The notes: generated from the letters alone by a model not told the origin. Shown: positions 45,966 to 59,095, counted from the stretch's first letter. The stretch: DNA of 64,000 bases from Paraescarpia echinospica (GCA_020002185.1 CM034532.1:30363966-30427965); one strand, 5' to 3'. A program made the numbers and translations.

Positions 45966-47160
45966 CACCATCACAACACTTTATTGTCCCTTGGGAGGAA
46001 ATTCATTTAGAGTGTAGCAGCATATTAAAACAAATAAAACATATGTACATGCAATATAAAAATAGTAATAGAAGTTATATCGCTTGAATAAGTTAAATAT
46101 GTTAAATAAGTTAAATACGTTACAAAAGTTAAATCATCTCACAAATCACAAATCAGCTCAGGCTCACTCAGTGTCAGACTGGCAGGGAAGACTGGCATAG
46201 ATGGAGGGGATGAAAGTCAGTTACTCATTCATTAGTCTAATTGATGAAACAAATGAGTTCCGACTGCGATTCAGAAAGCAGTTTATAGCATGGAAACAGG
46301 GGATATTCGGGGTATGAGGAGACCTTACTTCCCTTTCTCTCTGCCTGTTGCCTGTACAGATCACCTAGACTGGTCTGCTTTTCTCCCACCACCTTGCTGC
46401 TAACCCTGACAGTTTGTGTCAGAGTGTTGCGATACACGACACTCAGGCCACCATACCATACAAGGAGCCCAAATGTAATAGAGCTTTCGATGTAGTATCT
46501 ATAGAAGGTTAGAAGAACATGTGTGCTGACACTGAGTGACCTGAGCTTGCGTAAGAAATACAGCTTTTGCTGGCACTTTCTAGTAATTACAGCTGTATTT
46601 TGACCAAATGTAAGCTTGACATCAGTGATGGTGTTGAGGTACTTGTATTTCTCTACTCTCCTCACACATTCTACATTGATGGATAGTCCCTAAAATCTAT
46701 TATGAGTTCTTTCGTTTTACGAATGTTCAGGTCTAGGAAATGATTGTCACACCACACTTTGACATCAGCTACAGCACACGCACACACTTGATCAGAGCCG
46801 GATAGGTGACGATAGCTGTCATTGCAGTATTTGATGAAACTGATGGTCTCCTGGCTGCTACGACAGTCGACAGTCGTCTGTGTAGAGTGTGAACAGAACA
46901 GGGGAGATCACCGAGCCCTGGGGAGTGCCGGTGAAAGTGATGAGTGAGCTCGACACAGCACCATCATAGCGCACTACTTGCTTACGCTTAGTAATTAACA
47001 CACTGGTTTACCCACAAGATGATGTGTGGGTTCATATGCATATTGACAAGTTTATTCATCATGATGAGTGGCTAAATGATGTTGAAAGCCGACGAAAAGT
47101 CAATAAAGACTATCCTGGCAAACGACTTGGGTTTTTCCCGGTGAGTATACACACTATGAC
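45966..47160 (-). pseudogene. L2-like LINE, 5'-truncated, decayed
   Basis: Minus-strand translation in two frames with stops gives RT landmarks in order. IVFIDFSSAFNII (motif A region, about 47090) and GTPQGSVISPVLFTLYTDDC (about 46930) come first. The distal part follows: KYKYLNTITDVKLTFGQNT, then LYFLRKLRSLSVSTHVLLTF and GLLVWYGGLSV (46237-46665). It ends at about 45966 with a 3' UTR reading ATGAATTTCCTCCCAAGGGA then CAATAAAGTGTTGTGATGGTG, the usual form of L2-type ends. The copy is inactive. Confidence 0.8.
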
Positions 47161-48600
47161 ATAGAGTGAGGACTGTATTGTATAATTTTTAAATATACTG
47201 TTTTATCAAGGTATATATTTGTTATTTTATATGGACATACCGATTGTTTGTCTAATAATATATAATATTATGAAAGACATTTTGGTTTTCTTCCCAAGTC
47301 TGCACTTGATCGCTGTCATTAATTTGCTGACCAGCCACAGGTCGTTTTGACACAGGTCACCAGTGACTGCCTGAGGCACTGTTTACTAGGTTGGCATAGT
47401 AAACAAACACCCAGCCACAGACAGACTAAAAGCCTGGCATAAATTACCTTGCTAATCCAGAATTCATGCCTGACTGGTCAGACCTGGGATGATTGACCTT
47501 AGGGTGGAAGCATTGATATAACATATGACTCAAAGCTGGTCAGTGAGAATTAATGACCATGTCATGAGAATCATGATATCACCATAGAGAGAAACAGAAA
47601 ACACAAACAAACATAAATATTGATGACCACAGCTGGGGTCAATTCCATTTAGTCAATCCCAATAGCAATTCCTTCCAATTCAGTTTAATCAATTTCGATA
47701 CAGTTCTTTCTCTTTTCAATTCAAATTCGAGTTAAAATCTTTCAATTCCAAATCAATCCAAGTTCCAAATTAATTCTAAGGGAGTTTTTCCAGTGCAAAC
47801 ATGTGTGAATCGTAAAACATGCAGAGGACACAGGATTTAAAGTAATTACATGAACGTTATGAGTGCACCAAGTCTATGAACACGCAGAGACAGACTGTGA
47901 CATTTTATTACAAACAAGAATACTAGTAAACCCAAGCCTTATCAATTAATCTAGTGCTTCATAACAATGACTCAACAATGGTTTCATCATCGATATGCAG
48001 CAAGAGCATGAACCGTGGACAAAGGGTTGTCTCAACATTAGTTCAGCGCAGAATAAAGGTTGGAAGACATTAAAAAGGAGACATATGAAACAGTTCTTGT
48101 TTCTATAACTAGTCTGTTGGTACATCATACATGGACCCCCATGCCCAACATGAAGAGAGACCAGGAGATTACGAGGAGACCAGACAGAAGATAATGAACC
48201 TCGCTTTACGGTCACCTCAGTAATACAGCCACCTCGCAATTAAGGTCACCCTAGAATAGTCCCAATTATTTGTGTAACAGTAAAGTCTAGGAAATTAGTG
48301 TCGATAATATGGTTAAAAAATTGTACATACAATGAATCACTAGTTGTAATACATAATATCATGTTTTCCGCCCTTTCATCAAAACCTTAACATATATATG
48401 CCAATCCTTGAAGCCATGCTAAAGTTCTCACCAATCCCAAGTCTAATTCCCGACTTCCCATGTTTACAAATCCAGGCTTGAACTATTTAACACATCCTGT
48501 TAGACAAACATACAATATCAATACTAGAAGACTTCGCATAACCTTTGCAGGTGCTCAATAACACCTTCATATAATCACTCCCTTGCATGGAAAACAATAT
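47161..48600. other. Stretch without genes
   Basis: Includes low-complexity TTCAATTCAAATTC-type sequence at about 47640-47780. No exon supported. Confidence 0.4.
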
Positions 48601-48609
48601 CGGATGACT

Positions 48610-49030
48610 GATATAAATTCCGGATCAGCGTCAGTATCCCTATGCCGGCAGCGCAGGACTGATACAATATCAAACTTGGCAGCATCAACACCACTACGAT
48701 TTCAATGCCACATCCGCATACGACCCGTCTTTTTATAGATGAATCACGTTTTCATATAAGCTGTGCACGATGTTCGACTTGTATTTCCTGGAAGCATCAT
48801 AGAAACGCCGATATGTGAATATCTTGCGCCATCTCTGGTGTCTTTGCTATGATCCTTTTCACTCACAGACCGCATCAAACAACACCAATATTTTGTGTCA
48901 TCACGTACAACAAGGGTTAAAACGAATCGAAGAGACAAGAGAAGGAGTGTGTAAGAAAGGCGATGAACCATGCTGCCCCTCCAACCAGTCACCGTGACCA
49001 GGGCCCATTGTGATGGGCTGGGGCAACTAA
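48610..49030 (+). pseudogene. Tc1/mariner-like transposase fossil
   Basis: A forward frame contains FIDESRFHISCARCS (about 48730), which resembles the FSDESRF motif around the second catalytic Asp of Tc1-like transposases. About 290 bp later comes a GCCCATTGTGATGGGCTGGGGCAAC segment recalling the GGSVMVWGG motif. Stops and frameshifts interrupt the rest. Terminal repeats were not found, so this is a partial remnant. Confidence 0.4.
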
Positions 49031-49494
49031 TATAAACACTTTGTCTCTACCATCAAGGGTGCGGTTTGTTAGTCAAGAGAGTGTGATAAAGTGGGTTAAG
49101 CAGCTGAAAGAAGCCAGAGGCAGTAGCTTTTAAAAATCATAATTATAATATATGCTAGCACCACGCCCAACACCTGACTGGCACTTCAACCAGCTCGCAA
49201 ATGCAGCCTGTTTTTAATTATAATTTTTAATAAGAGTTATGACTTCCGGAGTCTTTCAACTAGGAACTGACATTATCACGCCCTGACTGTTAACAAACCA
49301 CATTCTTCACGTCTGCAACCAAGTGATTTTTCAGTAGTGTATATATTGTGTTATATGCACGAGTCATTTATTTAGGGAAACCACTTCTAGTTTTATAGCT
49401 CCTAAAACCCTTATAAATTAATATTAAATTTATAACAGCCACCCAATTGAGAATTAAGACTACCTCAGAACTAAAGACAACTTTTGACAAGTCT

Positions 49495-49775
49495 ACTACG
49501 TTCACCGAAGATTTAACAAGTTTACCTACCACCCAGACCAGAAACCCAGACAGTAAGTGGGCAAGGAAGTCTTTGTCATATCAACACTCCAACATCTTTG
49601 TATCTGTCCTTCTGAGATATTAATAAATTTTGTATTTAAACACATTCATAATAACACACCCTGTACATAGTTTGTTCCATTCATTTACAGTGTTCTGTGA
49701 GAAGGAATACTTTCTATATTCACTGTCTTATTAGCGAGGTCCAGAACCGGCAACATTACAGCGGCAGACTAAAAA
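49495..49775 (-). mobile_element. CR1-like LINE 3' tail
   Basis: AGATTTAACAAGTTTACC at the start, then CATAGTTTGTTCCATTCATT and TACAGTGTTCTGTGAGAAGG match the block at 52500-52730 in order. Confidence 0.65.
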
Positions 49776-52498
49776 GTGACATTTGCACCAGTATATCAGC
49801 TGTCGTTAACAAATCAATCCAAGCATCGCTGTAAAAACCTGACCCGTATTACACAAACATTTCATAAGTCTAAAATGTTAACAAATCGATCCAAGCGTCG
49901 GTTGGAAAATGCTCACAAGAACGCTTTGTTCCTTGAACTTTACTACACAAACAAGTCCCATTTTATAAGTCAAAGACGTTTTTTGTAATTCCGGCATATG
50001 TATCAGTGTGTATAGAAAAAACACCGTTCAGACTTCATAACCTTTGCAGAATGTTCCCACCTGGTGACTAGCATATGTTTTACACCCCCTCCCCTCTGCA
50101 GGTAAGATGCCACGCTGTTTACCTCGTCGTCAAAATCTACAAGTATTTAACCATCACTGACTTCCGGCTGAAGATTCTGGAAGCTGTTAGCTACTGGCAA
50201 AATTAGTTATTAGATAAATAACAGAAAATATGACGATACAAAACATGTCAGAATAGGACCTTTGGTAAAAAACCAAGTCAAAATGTGATGGTTTTTAACA
50301 TTGGAAGCAAATGGTGGAAGTCGTCTTAGTGTACTGACTGGGGGGGATTCTTAGAAAGGTCACTTTCCCTACCAACACTTACCTGGTAGCTACTTTACAA
50401 AACAAAGTAATTGGCAGCCTTTGATGTGGCTGGAATACAAAAATGTTTATCAGTTCCTCATATAGCACCACCCTGGGATACAGCGCAATCAGCTCTCTTT
50501 ATGACTTTCTGGTTCGCAAGAAACCATTAATGTCTCTGTCTAAGATGTGTTTATTTACTGCTTTGGCTGTAATTAAAACAGTTCATGAAGTTCAGTTGGT
50601 TTTACCGAGATCTTAATACCGTTTCACGGAACATCGGTCTATTCTGATCATTATTATATTATTATTGTTAAGTTAAATGTTTCTTGAAAATAATCCTACT
50701 GCTAGGCAAGCAGCTGTGAGTGTGAAGTGCCCATTTTAATTGTTATTGCTGAACTTTCTTTAAATAATCACAGCATTTAATAACAAGATGATTCATATAA
50801 CTACAGTCCAAATCCAATGCCTATGAAAGAAGCCTAAAAGGTGGGTAGGTTTGATATTTTGTGGGAATCTCGCCACTTTGACAGTGCCTCTACAAACTCT
50901 ACATTAAATTTCTAAATATTGTTATCCTAAATTCAGACACAAAAATAAGACTTCCCTTCAGAAATGTAACAAACAATCGTTAAAGACATTTCAAGCAACA
51001 ACAGAAATAGGCAGAGCTTAACATTGTGGTCTTCAGGGGAGGTGTTTTTAATTAGTTTAACTTGTTTTTACATGTTTTCTAAACAAAATATTTGCACTTA
51101 GTTGCTGCATCATGTACACATCCAAACTCAGGCTGCGGGATAGTACCCGGAAATCAGGTTGGCCACGATACTTATAAAGACAAAGACATACTGTCTTGAG
51201 GGCATAGTGCTTATGTAAACACAACTCAAACTGGGTGTAAATGACTGTTATGAAACAAAAGCGTAAACTGATGTCCTCATTTCGAGCCAGTCTCCTCAGT
51301 GTGTTTATTGTTGGGTGGTTGACAAGAGACTCTTGTGTCAATTGTGTCTTCTGCTCTCACGACAAGGCACAAGTAATGAAACATCTTTAAACCGGAGCAT
51401 CCGCCGACAAAATAAATGGCACAAGTTATTCTTTTCATAAGGCAAAAACGTGTTCGAGATCGTAGATGGTCTTTGTCAAGACTTTAATGGTTTGTCGATC
51501 GGTTTCGTTGTCATAAAAACGTATTTGTTCCACCAACATGCAAAGGCCGCAACATAACATTGCAGAACATAAAATCAATCGTACTAGTTCAATTTTATGA
51601 CAAGTCCAATTTTTCAAGGAAATTCTAGAATGATCTTAGATGGTTGTAGACTCCAGGATTTTAAAAGTGCAATCAATTAGAGCCTGATTTTAATTTTTTT
51701 TAAATTAAATTTATGCTTTTCAGGAAAGTGTCCTCAGAAAATTGGTTAAACCTATGTATAATCTGAATTAGTGAATGCTAATTTTAAAATGTATGTGGCA
51801 CATGGCAAGGAATCTTACAAACTTTGATGTTTAACCGCATACTTCCATTATAAGACACACTACTAAGACAGCTCTCACTTACTATACAGATGTTATACGT
51901 CAATAATTTGGGACTTGAGAATAATTATGTCAACAAACTCAGGTATAAGCAAGTTATACAACGCTAGTTAAACACCATCACTTGAGTTAGTCCAGATTAA
52001 CCAATTCATTCATTCATTCCTGTTTGTACCAGCCGGCTAGCTACCTGGTCCATCCCACAAAGTAAACCAGGTGTGAATGAATACACGCCCTCTTATAGCA
52101 CCAGCGCAGTTGGTCCATAACATGGTCCATCCCACAAAATAAACTGGAACTGTGAACACTGTTAACGCATGCGTTCAGCCACCATTGGCACAATGACAGT
52201 AATTGCACAGTTCCTGCCCTTGACATTGCCCACAAAGGACACGATTCTTTGAACAACACTGCATTGATTGTGCTGCATTGGCTGTAGCAAGCCTCGTTGC
52301 ATTCTCTACTATTCTGTTGCATTCTCTACTATTCGCTCAGGATACACTTTTAATCCCTCCTCCACTGCACGCGTTCCACTCCAGTGCCTCAAGTTAGAAA
52401 TGTACAGAACAAACTTGTTAGTGCGGAAAAGTAACTTCTACCCATATTTATTATGCTACTACGCTGACATAACAATCTTCGATGAAAATATGTTATTT
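49776..52498. other. Stretch without genes
   Basis: AT-rich with short chance frames. A TCATTCATTC run at about 52009-52020 may be a retroposon tail. 52266-52330 has a 14 bp duplication (GTTGCATTCTCTACTATTC, twice). Confidence 0.4.
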
Positions 52499-54075
52499 AA
52501 CAAGATTTAACAAGATTGCCACCCAGAGAATTAACTCTAGGTGGCAGGTGGTCAAGGAAGCCCTTTGGCTTATCGAGAGTCCGACCCTTTTATCTATGTG
52601 TATCCCGCCCGTCTGAGGTATGTGTCGATTTTATTTTTAAACATATTCACGCTACTAGCACCCACACAATCAGCAGGTAATCTATTCCATTCATTTACAG
52701 TCCTTTGTAAAAAAGAAAACTTTCTTATATCCAATCTACTCTGCTCCTTTGCCAATGTAAGTTCATGTCCTCTAGTCCTTCTATCTTTCTTAACTGAGAA
52801 AAAAATATTTCTATCAATATTTTCATAACCCTTCAATATTTTAAACACTTCTATCTGATCTCCTCTCAATCTCCTGGTCTCTAGTGTTGTTAAACCGCAT
52901 TTTTTTAGGCGTATTTCGTAACTAAGATCCCTCAGTTTTGGTATCATTTTAGTTGCTCTCCTCTGCACTCTTTCTAGCATATCTATGTCCTTCCTGCGAT
53001 ATGGCCTCCACGCTTGAATACAATATTCTAAATGAGGCCTAACTATTGTTTTGTACAGCGGTATTATTAGCTCTTTTTCCTTATACGTTATGTTTCGCCT
53101 AATTAATCCAAGGATTTGATTTCCCTTTGAAGCTGCAATTCCGCACTGCTCTGAAACCTTCATATCAGCACTAATGGTTAACCCTAAGTCCTTTTCTTTT
53201 ACAGTAGTACTTAGTACAGTACCCCCCATTGTATATTCTACCTCTTCGTTCCCATGTCCTGTGTGGAGGCATTTACATTTCCCAAAATTGAACAGCATTT
53301 GCCACTTTTCAGACCATTTGATCAACCTGTCAAGATCATCTTGTAAATGCTGTCTATCTCCATCACTTTTAATCCTTCTAAACATTTTTGTATCATCCGC
53401 AAATTTCAACACCTTGCTTGTTATTTCATCATCCAAATCGTTGATATATATTAAGAATAATATAGGTCCTAATACTGATCCCTGTGGTACCCCACTCAAT
53501 ACCGATTTCCAGTTTGAAGCCTCCCCATCAACTACTACACGTTGTCTTCTGTCAATCAGCCATTGTTCTATCCAGTTTATTATACCATTTCCTATGCCAT
53601 TGGCCTTTAGTTTAAGCAGTAATCTTTGATGTGGTACTTTGTCGAAAGCTTTTTGAAAATCTAAGTAGACGATATCTACTGGTGATCCCTCATCTACCCA
53701 CTTAGTGATGTCTTCCAAAAAACATAACATATTTGTTAAGCATGACCTCGCTTTAAAAAAACCATGTTGAGATGGGTTAATCAAGTTGTGTTTAACAAGA
53801 AAATCCACCATGTGATCTTTAATTAGTCTTTCTAATAATTTACAAATCACTGATGTTAAACTCACTGGTCTATAGTTCTCTGACTTGTTTCTCGAACCTT
53901 TTTTGAATAACGGTATAATGTTTGCTTCTTTCCATTCTAAAGGAACCACTCCCTCTTCAAATGACAAGTTGAAAACTGTTGCAAGCGGTATGCTAATTTG
54001 TTCTACAATTTCCAATAGTATTTCCGGGGTTACAATTAATTGTCCTAAATAGTCTGAATCTGCCCCCTCTTATGC
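52499..54075 (-). mobile_element. CR1-like non-LTR retrotransposon, best copy in window
   Basis: Minus-strand element of about 1.58 kb, 5'-truncated, ending at 52499 with two AAATCTTGTT-type units after a GGCAATCTTGTT end. Its 3' UTR of about 95 bp holds the GGACTCTCGATAAGCCAAAG block shared with the decayed copies at 1.85, 5.8, 7.8, 28.1, 38.5, 49.5, 59.6 and 60.0 kb. The short repeated tail instead of poly(A) is typical for CR1-type LINEs. No endonuclease domain remains. Confidence 0.85.
52594..54015 (-). CDS. Reverse transcriptase of CR1-like LINE (truncated ORF2)
   Basis: 473 open codons encode a nearly intact RT: NYRPVSLTSVICKLLE (about 48-62), QHGFFKARSCLTNML (83-97), motif A YLDFQKAFDKVPH (117-129) with its catalytic Asp, GVPQGSVLGP (175-184), motif C FADDTKMF (205-212), then the thumb and C-terminal LINE region ending in LRRAGYT. 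Upstream of the first Met the frame continues to about 54070 (…LIVTPEILLEIVEQIS…). Here the usual segment around KSPGPDGI that sits between TPE and the helix before PLATVFN appears to be missing, suggesting a small in-frame internal deletion. The endonuclease half is absent. Lack of internal stops points to recent insertion. It could not retrotranspose alone. Confidence 0.85.
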   Translation of the reverse strand: MEIVEQISIPLATVFNLSFEEGVVPLEWKEANIIPLFKKGSRNKSENYRPVSLTSVICKLLERLIKDHMVDFLVKHNLINPSQHGFFKARSCLTNMLCFLEDITKWVDEGSPVDIVYLDFQKAFDKVPHQRLLLKLKANGIGNGIINWIEQWLIDRRQRVVVDGEASNWKSVLSGVPQGSVLGPILFLIYINDLDDEITSKVLKFADDTKMFRRIKSDGDRQHLQDDLDRLIKWSEKWQMLFNFGKCKCLHTGHGNEEVEYTMGGTVLSTTVKEKDLGLTISADMKVSEQCGIAASKGNQILGLIRRNITYKEKELIIPLYKTIVRPHLEYCIQAWRPYRRKDIDMLERVQRRATKMIPKLRDLSYEIRLKKCGLTTLETRRLRGDQIEVFKILKGYENIDRNIFFSVKKDRRTRGHELTLAKEQSRLDIRKFSFLQRTVNEWNRLPADCVGASSVNMFKNKIDTYLRRAGYT

Positions 54076-54789
54076 GATATAAACTCTCCAAACATCCTCA
54101 TTAAACATACCACAATTAACTACTGATTACATAAATACAAGTGGTGTGAAAACATCTAAAATACCCTATAGATATCACAGGCTGCGGCACAAACATGAAA
54201 CTATTGTCCTCTCGGTAAGACAATAACTTCTTTGTGCACATGGAGTTTATAGCTACCGATCAGTCTTGACGAATCAGAAACAAAGGCATTATATTTAAAG
54301 TGAAACCCATCTCGGTTTCTGTATTTCCAAGTAAAGCACCAAGCAGGTGCCGTATACAGGAAGCTAGAAAGGTCACATGACCACATGAACCGAATACCCA
54401 TCTGATCCAGTCCCAGACTTGTTGTTTTGCAATCAACGCTGAACAAACTGCCACATGGCAAACTACATCCAAGAAATACAATGGTAATATTTCCAAGAGA
54501 TACTTCCAAAATCACAATAAACAATTCTGCCTACATGCAGGTGTGTACTGGTCACATGTAACAAATGTCAAGTCATTATGCAATATGCCAGATTTTTAGA
54601 ATTTGATATTTTAATGCAGGGCAGCAAATTTACCCGGATATTTTTCATAAATTTACTGCCTTTTACCAAAAAACACAATTTTAATGTGTGTACCAAAATA
54701 TGATATTCTAAAACTGTCCTAGAATACACATGAATGTATTCAAACACCACTCCTGTGTAGTTTCTGTGTTATGAACGTGAGGTTTATTG
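54076..54789. other. Stretch without genes
   Basis: No exon supported; two overlapping minus frames at 54201-54524 lack recognisable features. Confidence 0.4.
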
Positions 54790-55170
54790 TTTCAAAATCT
54801 TGTCAACGGCATTTGTACAAGTCACTGACAGGCTTAGCACCTGACATGTGGGTGGGGCTGCAAGGGAAATAAAATAAATAAATAAATGGGTGCCAATCTG
54901 TACCCTACTGTGACAAGGGACTTGACCTTGGTCTGAGTACAAAAAACCCCAGGCGTGGTCCAGGCGTGTGTCACACAGTTACCCCCCCACCTCCCAGCAT
55001 GTGACCGTGATGTTTTGAGTTTCAAAACCTTGTCAATGTCCCACATTTGTACCACTGGCTTAGGTGGGTGGGGCATTGAGGAAAAATAAATAAATAAATA
55101 GGGTGCCAACTTGTACCTTGTTGTGACATGTGACCTGACCTTGATTCTGCATAACAAACTCTGTACCAGT
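54790..55170 (+). repeat. Diverged direct duplication, about 230 bp spacing
   Basis: TTTCAAAATCTTGTCAACGG ... GTGGGTGGGGC ... (AAATA)n ... GGGTGCCAATCTGTACC ... GTGACAAGGGACTTGACCTT at 54790-54930 recurs as a diverged copy at 55020-55145. Confidence 0.7.
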
Positions 55171-56397
55171 CAAGTACCCAAACTCCCAGCACACCCCAGA
55201 CCCCCCCTCCGGAGTGACACCTGGAGCTCTAGTTTTTAGACCTAGGTTTGATGTGTGGGAGTCATATGGAAGTTGACAAGACCACGGGATGTTCTGGCTA
55301 TAATGTGTACAGTGATCCTACCGCTGGTAATTAGATGCTTGTTTTTACAGTTTATAGATATCAGACAGGGTGTCATCCTCCCTAGGGAGCTGCTGCTGAT
55401 AGGTGCACAAAGGGTTTATTGTTAGCATATTATGCCTGTGACCTGTGTGCTTCATCTCACCCACCTACCTACCCACCCCCACCCCCATCAGGCAGTGGGG
55501 TATTAAAGCAGTTTAGACAGCAGGGTAAGTAAACAGGGTTGGGTTAAATTGTAAATTTTGCAATTAATTACAATTCCAGTGTAAATATTATTTCAGGCAA
55601 TGTAGTTGTAATTGAACAAGGTGTAGTAATTGTAATTTGTAGTAGTTTGAAATTGTAACTGGAAATTTAAGCATGGCTCCAATTACCGTCTAAAAATAAG
55701 TTGAATGATACAGTTTTATGGAGTTATATGTAATATTACAAGTAATATTCACATAATTTTCCTTTGTTTGCTATGTACCCAACCTATGAATGATTGCAAC
55801 TGACCCTTTATGTAGCATAGTAATTGATTTTTGAAAGAAAATAAATACAATTTTTGATGTGTCGCTACTGTAATTGATTGTTTGAAGTGTAAGAACTGAA
55901 GTATTGTAGTTGATATTTTACACTGCTATGTAGTTATAACTTAACCAACCGCTGAAGGCAAGTATCGTGTTATAGGGAAATAGACGCTTGCTCTTACTTT
56001 ACTGTTTGCTACAATAGTAATCAGCTGATAGCAGTTCTGCGGTTTTCCGGGAAAGAAAGGCAGTGAGCCACGTAGACACCTGAGCTGTCACACATGGGCC
56101 TGTAGACCTGCACAATTTGTAACACACAGTCACCATGCGTGGATACATACATAGCCTGAACACAGCTTATGATGTAAAGTATATTTATTGCCGCATCATT
56201 GTATAGACTATAATGCAAAACAAAAGAAACTAAGATGAGGTGCCTACTGGAGAATTATAAACTGACTGGGCTTGTAGCCAGTTAAATCTAAACTAAATAT
56301 GGTTCATAAAGGTGAGATACTTCAACTCTATTGCATTCTTCAAGGTAAGGATATCCACTAATTAAAATCAGTGAATAAAATATCAGTAAACAAGATT
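55171..56397. other. Stretch without genes
   Basis: Contains CCCACCTACCTACCCACCCCC low-complexity DNA near 55460 and many TTGTAATTG words at 55550-55920 but no exon. Confidence 0.4.
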
Positions 56398-57090
56398 TAA
56401 ATAAATATTAGCTTGTAATACAGACATCACCTAAACACAACTTTATATACAGACATCACCTAAACACAACTTGCAATACCGACATAAACTAAACACACCT
56501 TGATATACAGACATCACCTAAACACAACTTGTAATATAGACATAAACTAAACACAACTTTATACACATACATCACCTAAACAAAACTTGCAACACAGACA
56601 TCACCTAAGCACAACTTTATATATAGACATCACCTAAACACAACATGAAGTACAGACATGACCTAGACACAACTTGTATTTCAGACATGACCTAGACACA
56701 ACTTGTAATACAAACATTACCCAGACACAACTTGCAATACTGACATCACCTAAACACAACTTGTAATACAGACATCACCTAAACACAACTTGTAATACAG
56801 ACATCACCTAAACACAACTTGTAATACAAACATTACCCAGACACAACTTGCAATACTGACATCACCTAAACACAACTTGTAATACAGACATCACCTAAAC
56901 ACAACTTGTAATACAGACATCACCTAAACACAACTTGTAATACAAACATTACCCAGACACAACTTGCAATACTGACATCACCTAAACACAACTTGTAATA
57001 CAGACATTACCTAAACCCAACTTGCAATGCAGACATCATCTAAACACAACATGTAATACAGACATCACCTAAACAATACTTCTAATAAGA
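56398..57090 (+). repeat. 29 bp minisatellite with 116 bp higher-order repeat
   Basis: About 24 copies of a 29 bp unit resembling CAGACATCACCTAAACACAA plus CTTGTAATA. Between 56711 and about 57000 four consecutive units form a 116 bp higher-order repeat, marked by the variant CAAACATTACCCAGACACAA at 56711, 56827 and 56943. Early copies (56400-56700) are more divergent. Confidence 0.93.
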
Positions 57091-58760
57091 CATCACATCA
57101 ACAGTCTCCAACAAAAACCATCTCATCAACCCAGCATGTAATGCGGCCATCCCACTGACAAAAACGAGCACAACTCCTCCGCACAAACAGAGCCTCCTCC
57201 AGGCATAACAATGTTCTACAGGATGGGGCGAGAGGTGGTCTTGCTCGTTTCGTATCAGCAACCGATTTTCCGCTTCAAGTCACTAATCCTTCGGTCTTAC
57301 TCATAGTGAGCACACCTGGGTGTTGGCTTACTCCTGCACATGTCCTGCATATTTATGCGAGCTCCAGGACCCATGGAGAATGACTGTGGTTATTTCACTG
57401 ATAAAATACTTGCTGGCCACCAACCAGCTGTCGCTACCTCTACACCTTGTTCTGGGAACAGCCATAAACAAAGTGAGTCCAAGCACATGCACGTAAGGCA
57501 TGTGTGAACGGGCATATCTACCTATGCCCTCCACTCATAAATATGCAGTTGTTTATATATGCATTGAAGAAATGCATTCCGAGAAAACGCCGAATGTGAG
57601 AGTCGGCACGTCACCTGTGTGAAGGGAGCAATCATTGCTGAATTATGTTCCTATCATATAGAGACGCACATCCATGATTACTATCCAGGGTTGTGTCATG
57701 TGACTCGCATCACTCCTAGGATAGCAAACCTTCGCTGTTATGGCAATACATCCTCTTGAAAGATGTTCGTGTGTTTACCAGCACGGGATCGGTGTCACGT
57801 GCAAATCATTTCCCAGTTCACGTACCATCCAGCACAACCTGATAAATTGTCCCGCCTATCAGAAGGGACTATTTATTATAACATTCGCACTCTCTCCTGG
57901 TAAGATACAATGTTTACACCGGTCCATCCTGGTATCATTTTGTCGCCACATAATTAATCCACTTGATTTCTGTTTCTCAACCGCGACTTCCAAGAACCCC
58001 CCCAATAAATACACAAGGTAATCTCGGAGCAGCGTTCTTCCTATAGTTATCCCTGCCATGTACACGCGGATGTGTGTAGAGTCTTCTTTACACCAACTCA
58101 CAGACTCATCTGGATTTTGTGCCACAGCTCAATCATTGCACCTCAAAGAAGAACATGTCCTAGGATGTGATTGAGACACCAGGGCTGTTTGAGCAGCCAG
58201 CCGACACTAAGCTCTAGACTCCTCCCTTGCCAAGTCTACAGGGTCTACAACCCTGCTACCTTCATCAGGGTCATGACCCCAGGAATAGGCCTGCATGCAT
58301 TAATTGCAGCATGGCTAGATGCTTCACAAAGAAATCAAGATGGTGTTCAATTGAACAGGTCTGCCAGAGAGAGTAAAGTGTGAAGCGTCTTGAGGACTGG
58401 ATACTACTGCATTCTATACAAACTTACCTTTTTATCTATTCACACTTTCCCCAACCCACGTTTCTTCTGTCTGTCCTGTTTCCCAGCCTTAATACCCGCT
58501 TCATTACCCCGACGTAAAGTTCAACCGCTGCACTTCCTTCTTCCCTCATTCTTGTTCTTCTGCCGTACTCCCCACCCCCCACATCTCTGTTTTCTGGAAA
58601 ACTTTCCACCTCACGCTGCTATGGTATCACTGATTCCTGCACCCGTGGCAGAACCAACAGTTCTACAATCTCTTCCGCTCAAGCAGTTTTGTGTATTCCT
58701 TCAGTGACTTTGTCCCTGCTAATTCTTTCATTAGTCAGTTACATCTGTATTGTTACCGCA
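57091..58760. other. Stretch without genes
   Basis: GC-richer in 57100-57560 and 58150-58700 with short open frames on both strands, but no domain or convincing splice pair. Confidence 0.35.
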
Positions 58761-58789
58761 TCACCAAGTGTCAATACCATACATCTCCA

Positions 58790-59095
58790 ATAGTTCCTAC
58801 AATTCTACAATATCTACTTCTGTTCCTGCAATATCTACAATGTTACATCTGTTCCTGCAATGTCTACACCTGTTCCTACAATATCCACATATGTTCCTGT
58901 TATATCTAGATCTGTTCCTTCAATATCTACAATGCTACATCTGTTCCTGCAATGCATACACCTGTTTCTACAATATCCACATTTGTTCTTGCAATATCTA
59001 CAATGCTACACCTGTTCCTGAAATACCTACATATGTTCCTGCAACAGGTACATCAGTTCCTGCAACAGGTACATCAGTTCCTGCAACCTCCACAC
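58790..59095 (+). repeat. Degenerate minisatellite of about 21 bp
   Basis: Around 13 irregular copies of CTGTTCCTGCAATATCTACA. The final three copies (GCAACAGGTACATCAGTTCCT) are nearly identical. The repeat gives an open VPATGTS-like frame without other gene evidence. Confidence 0.8.

Noticed and set aside
53174..53629. 151-codon plus-strand frame
   Set aside because: Antisense to the reverse transcriptase motifs A to C.
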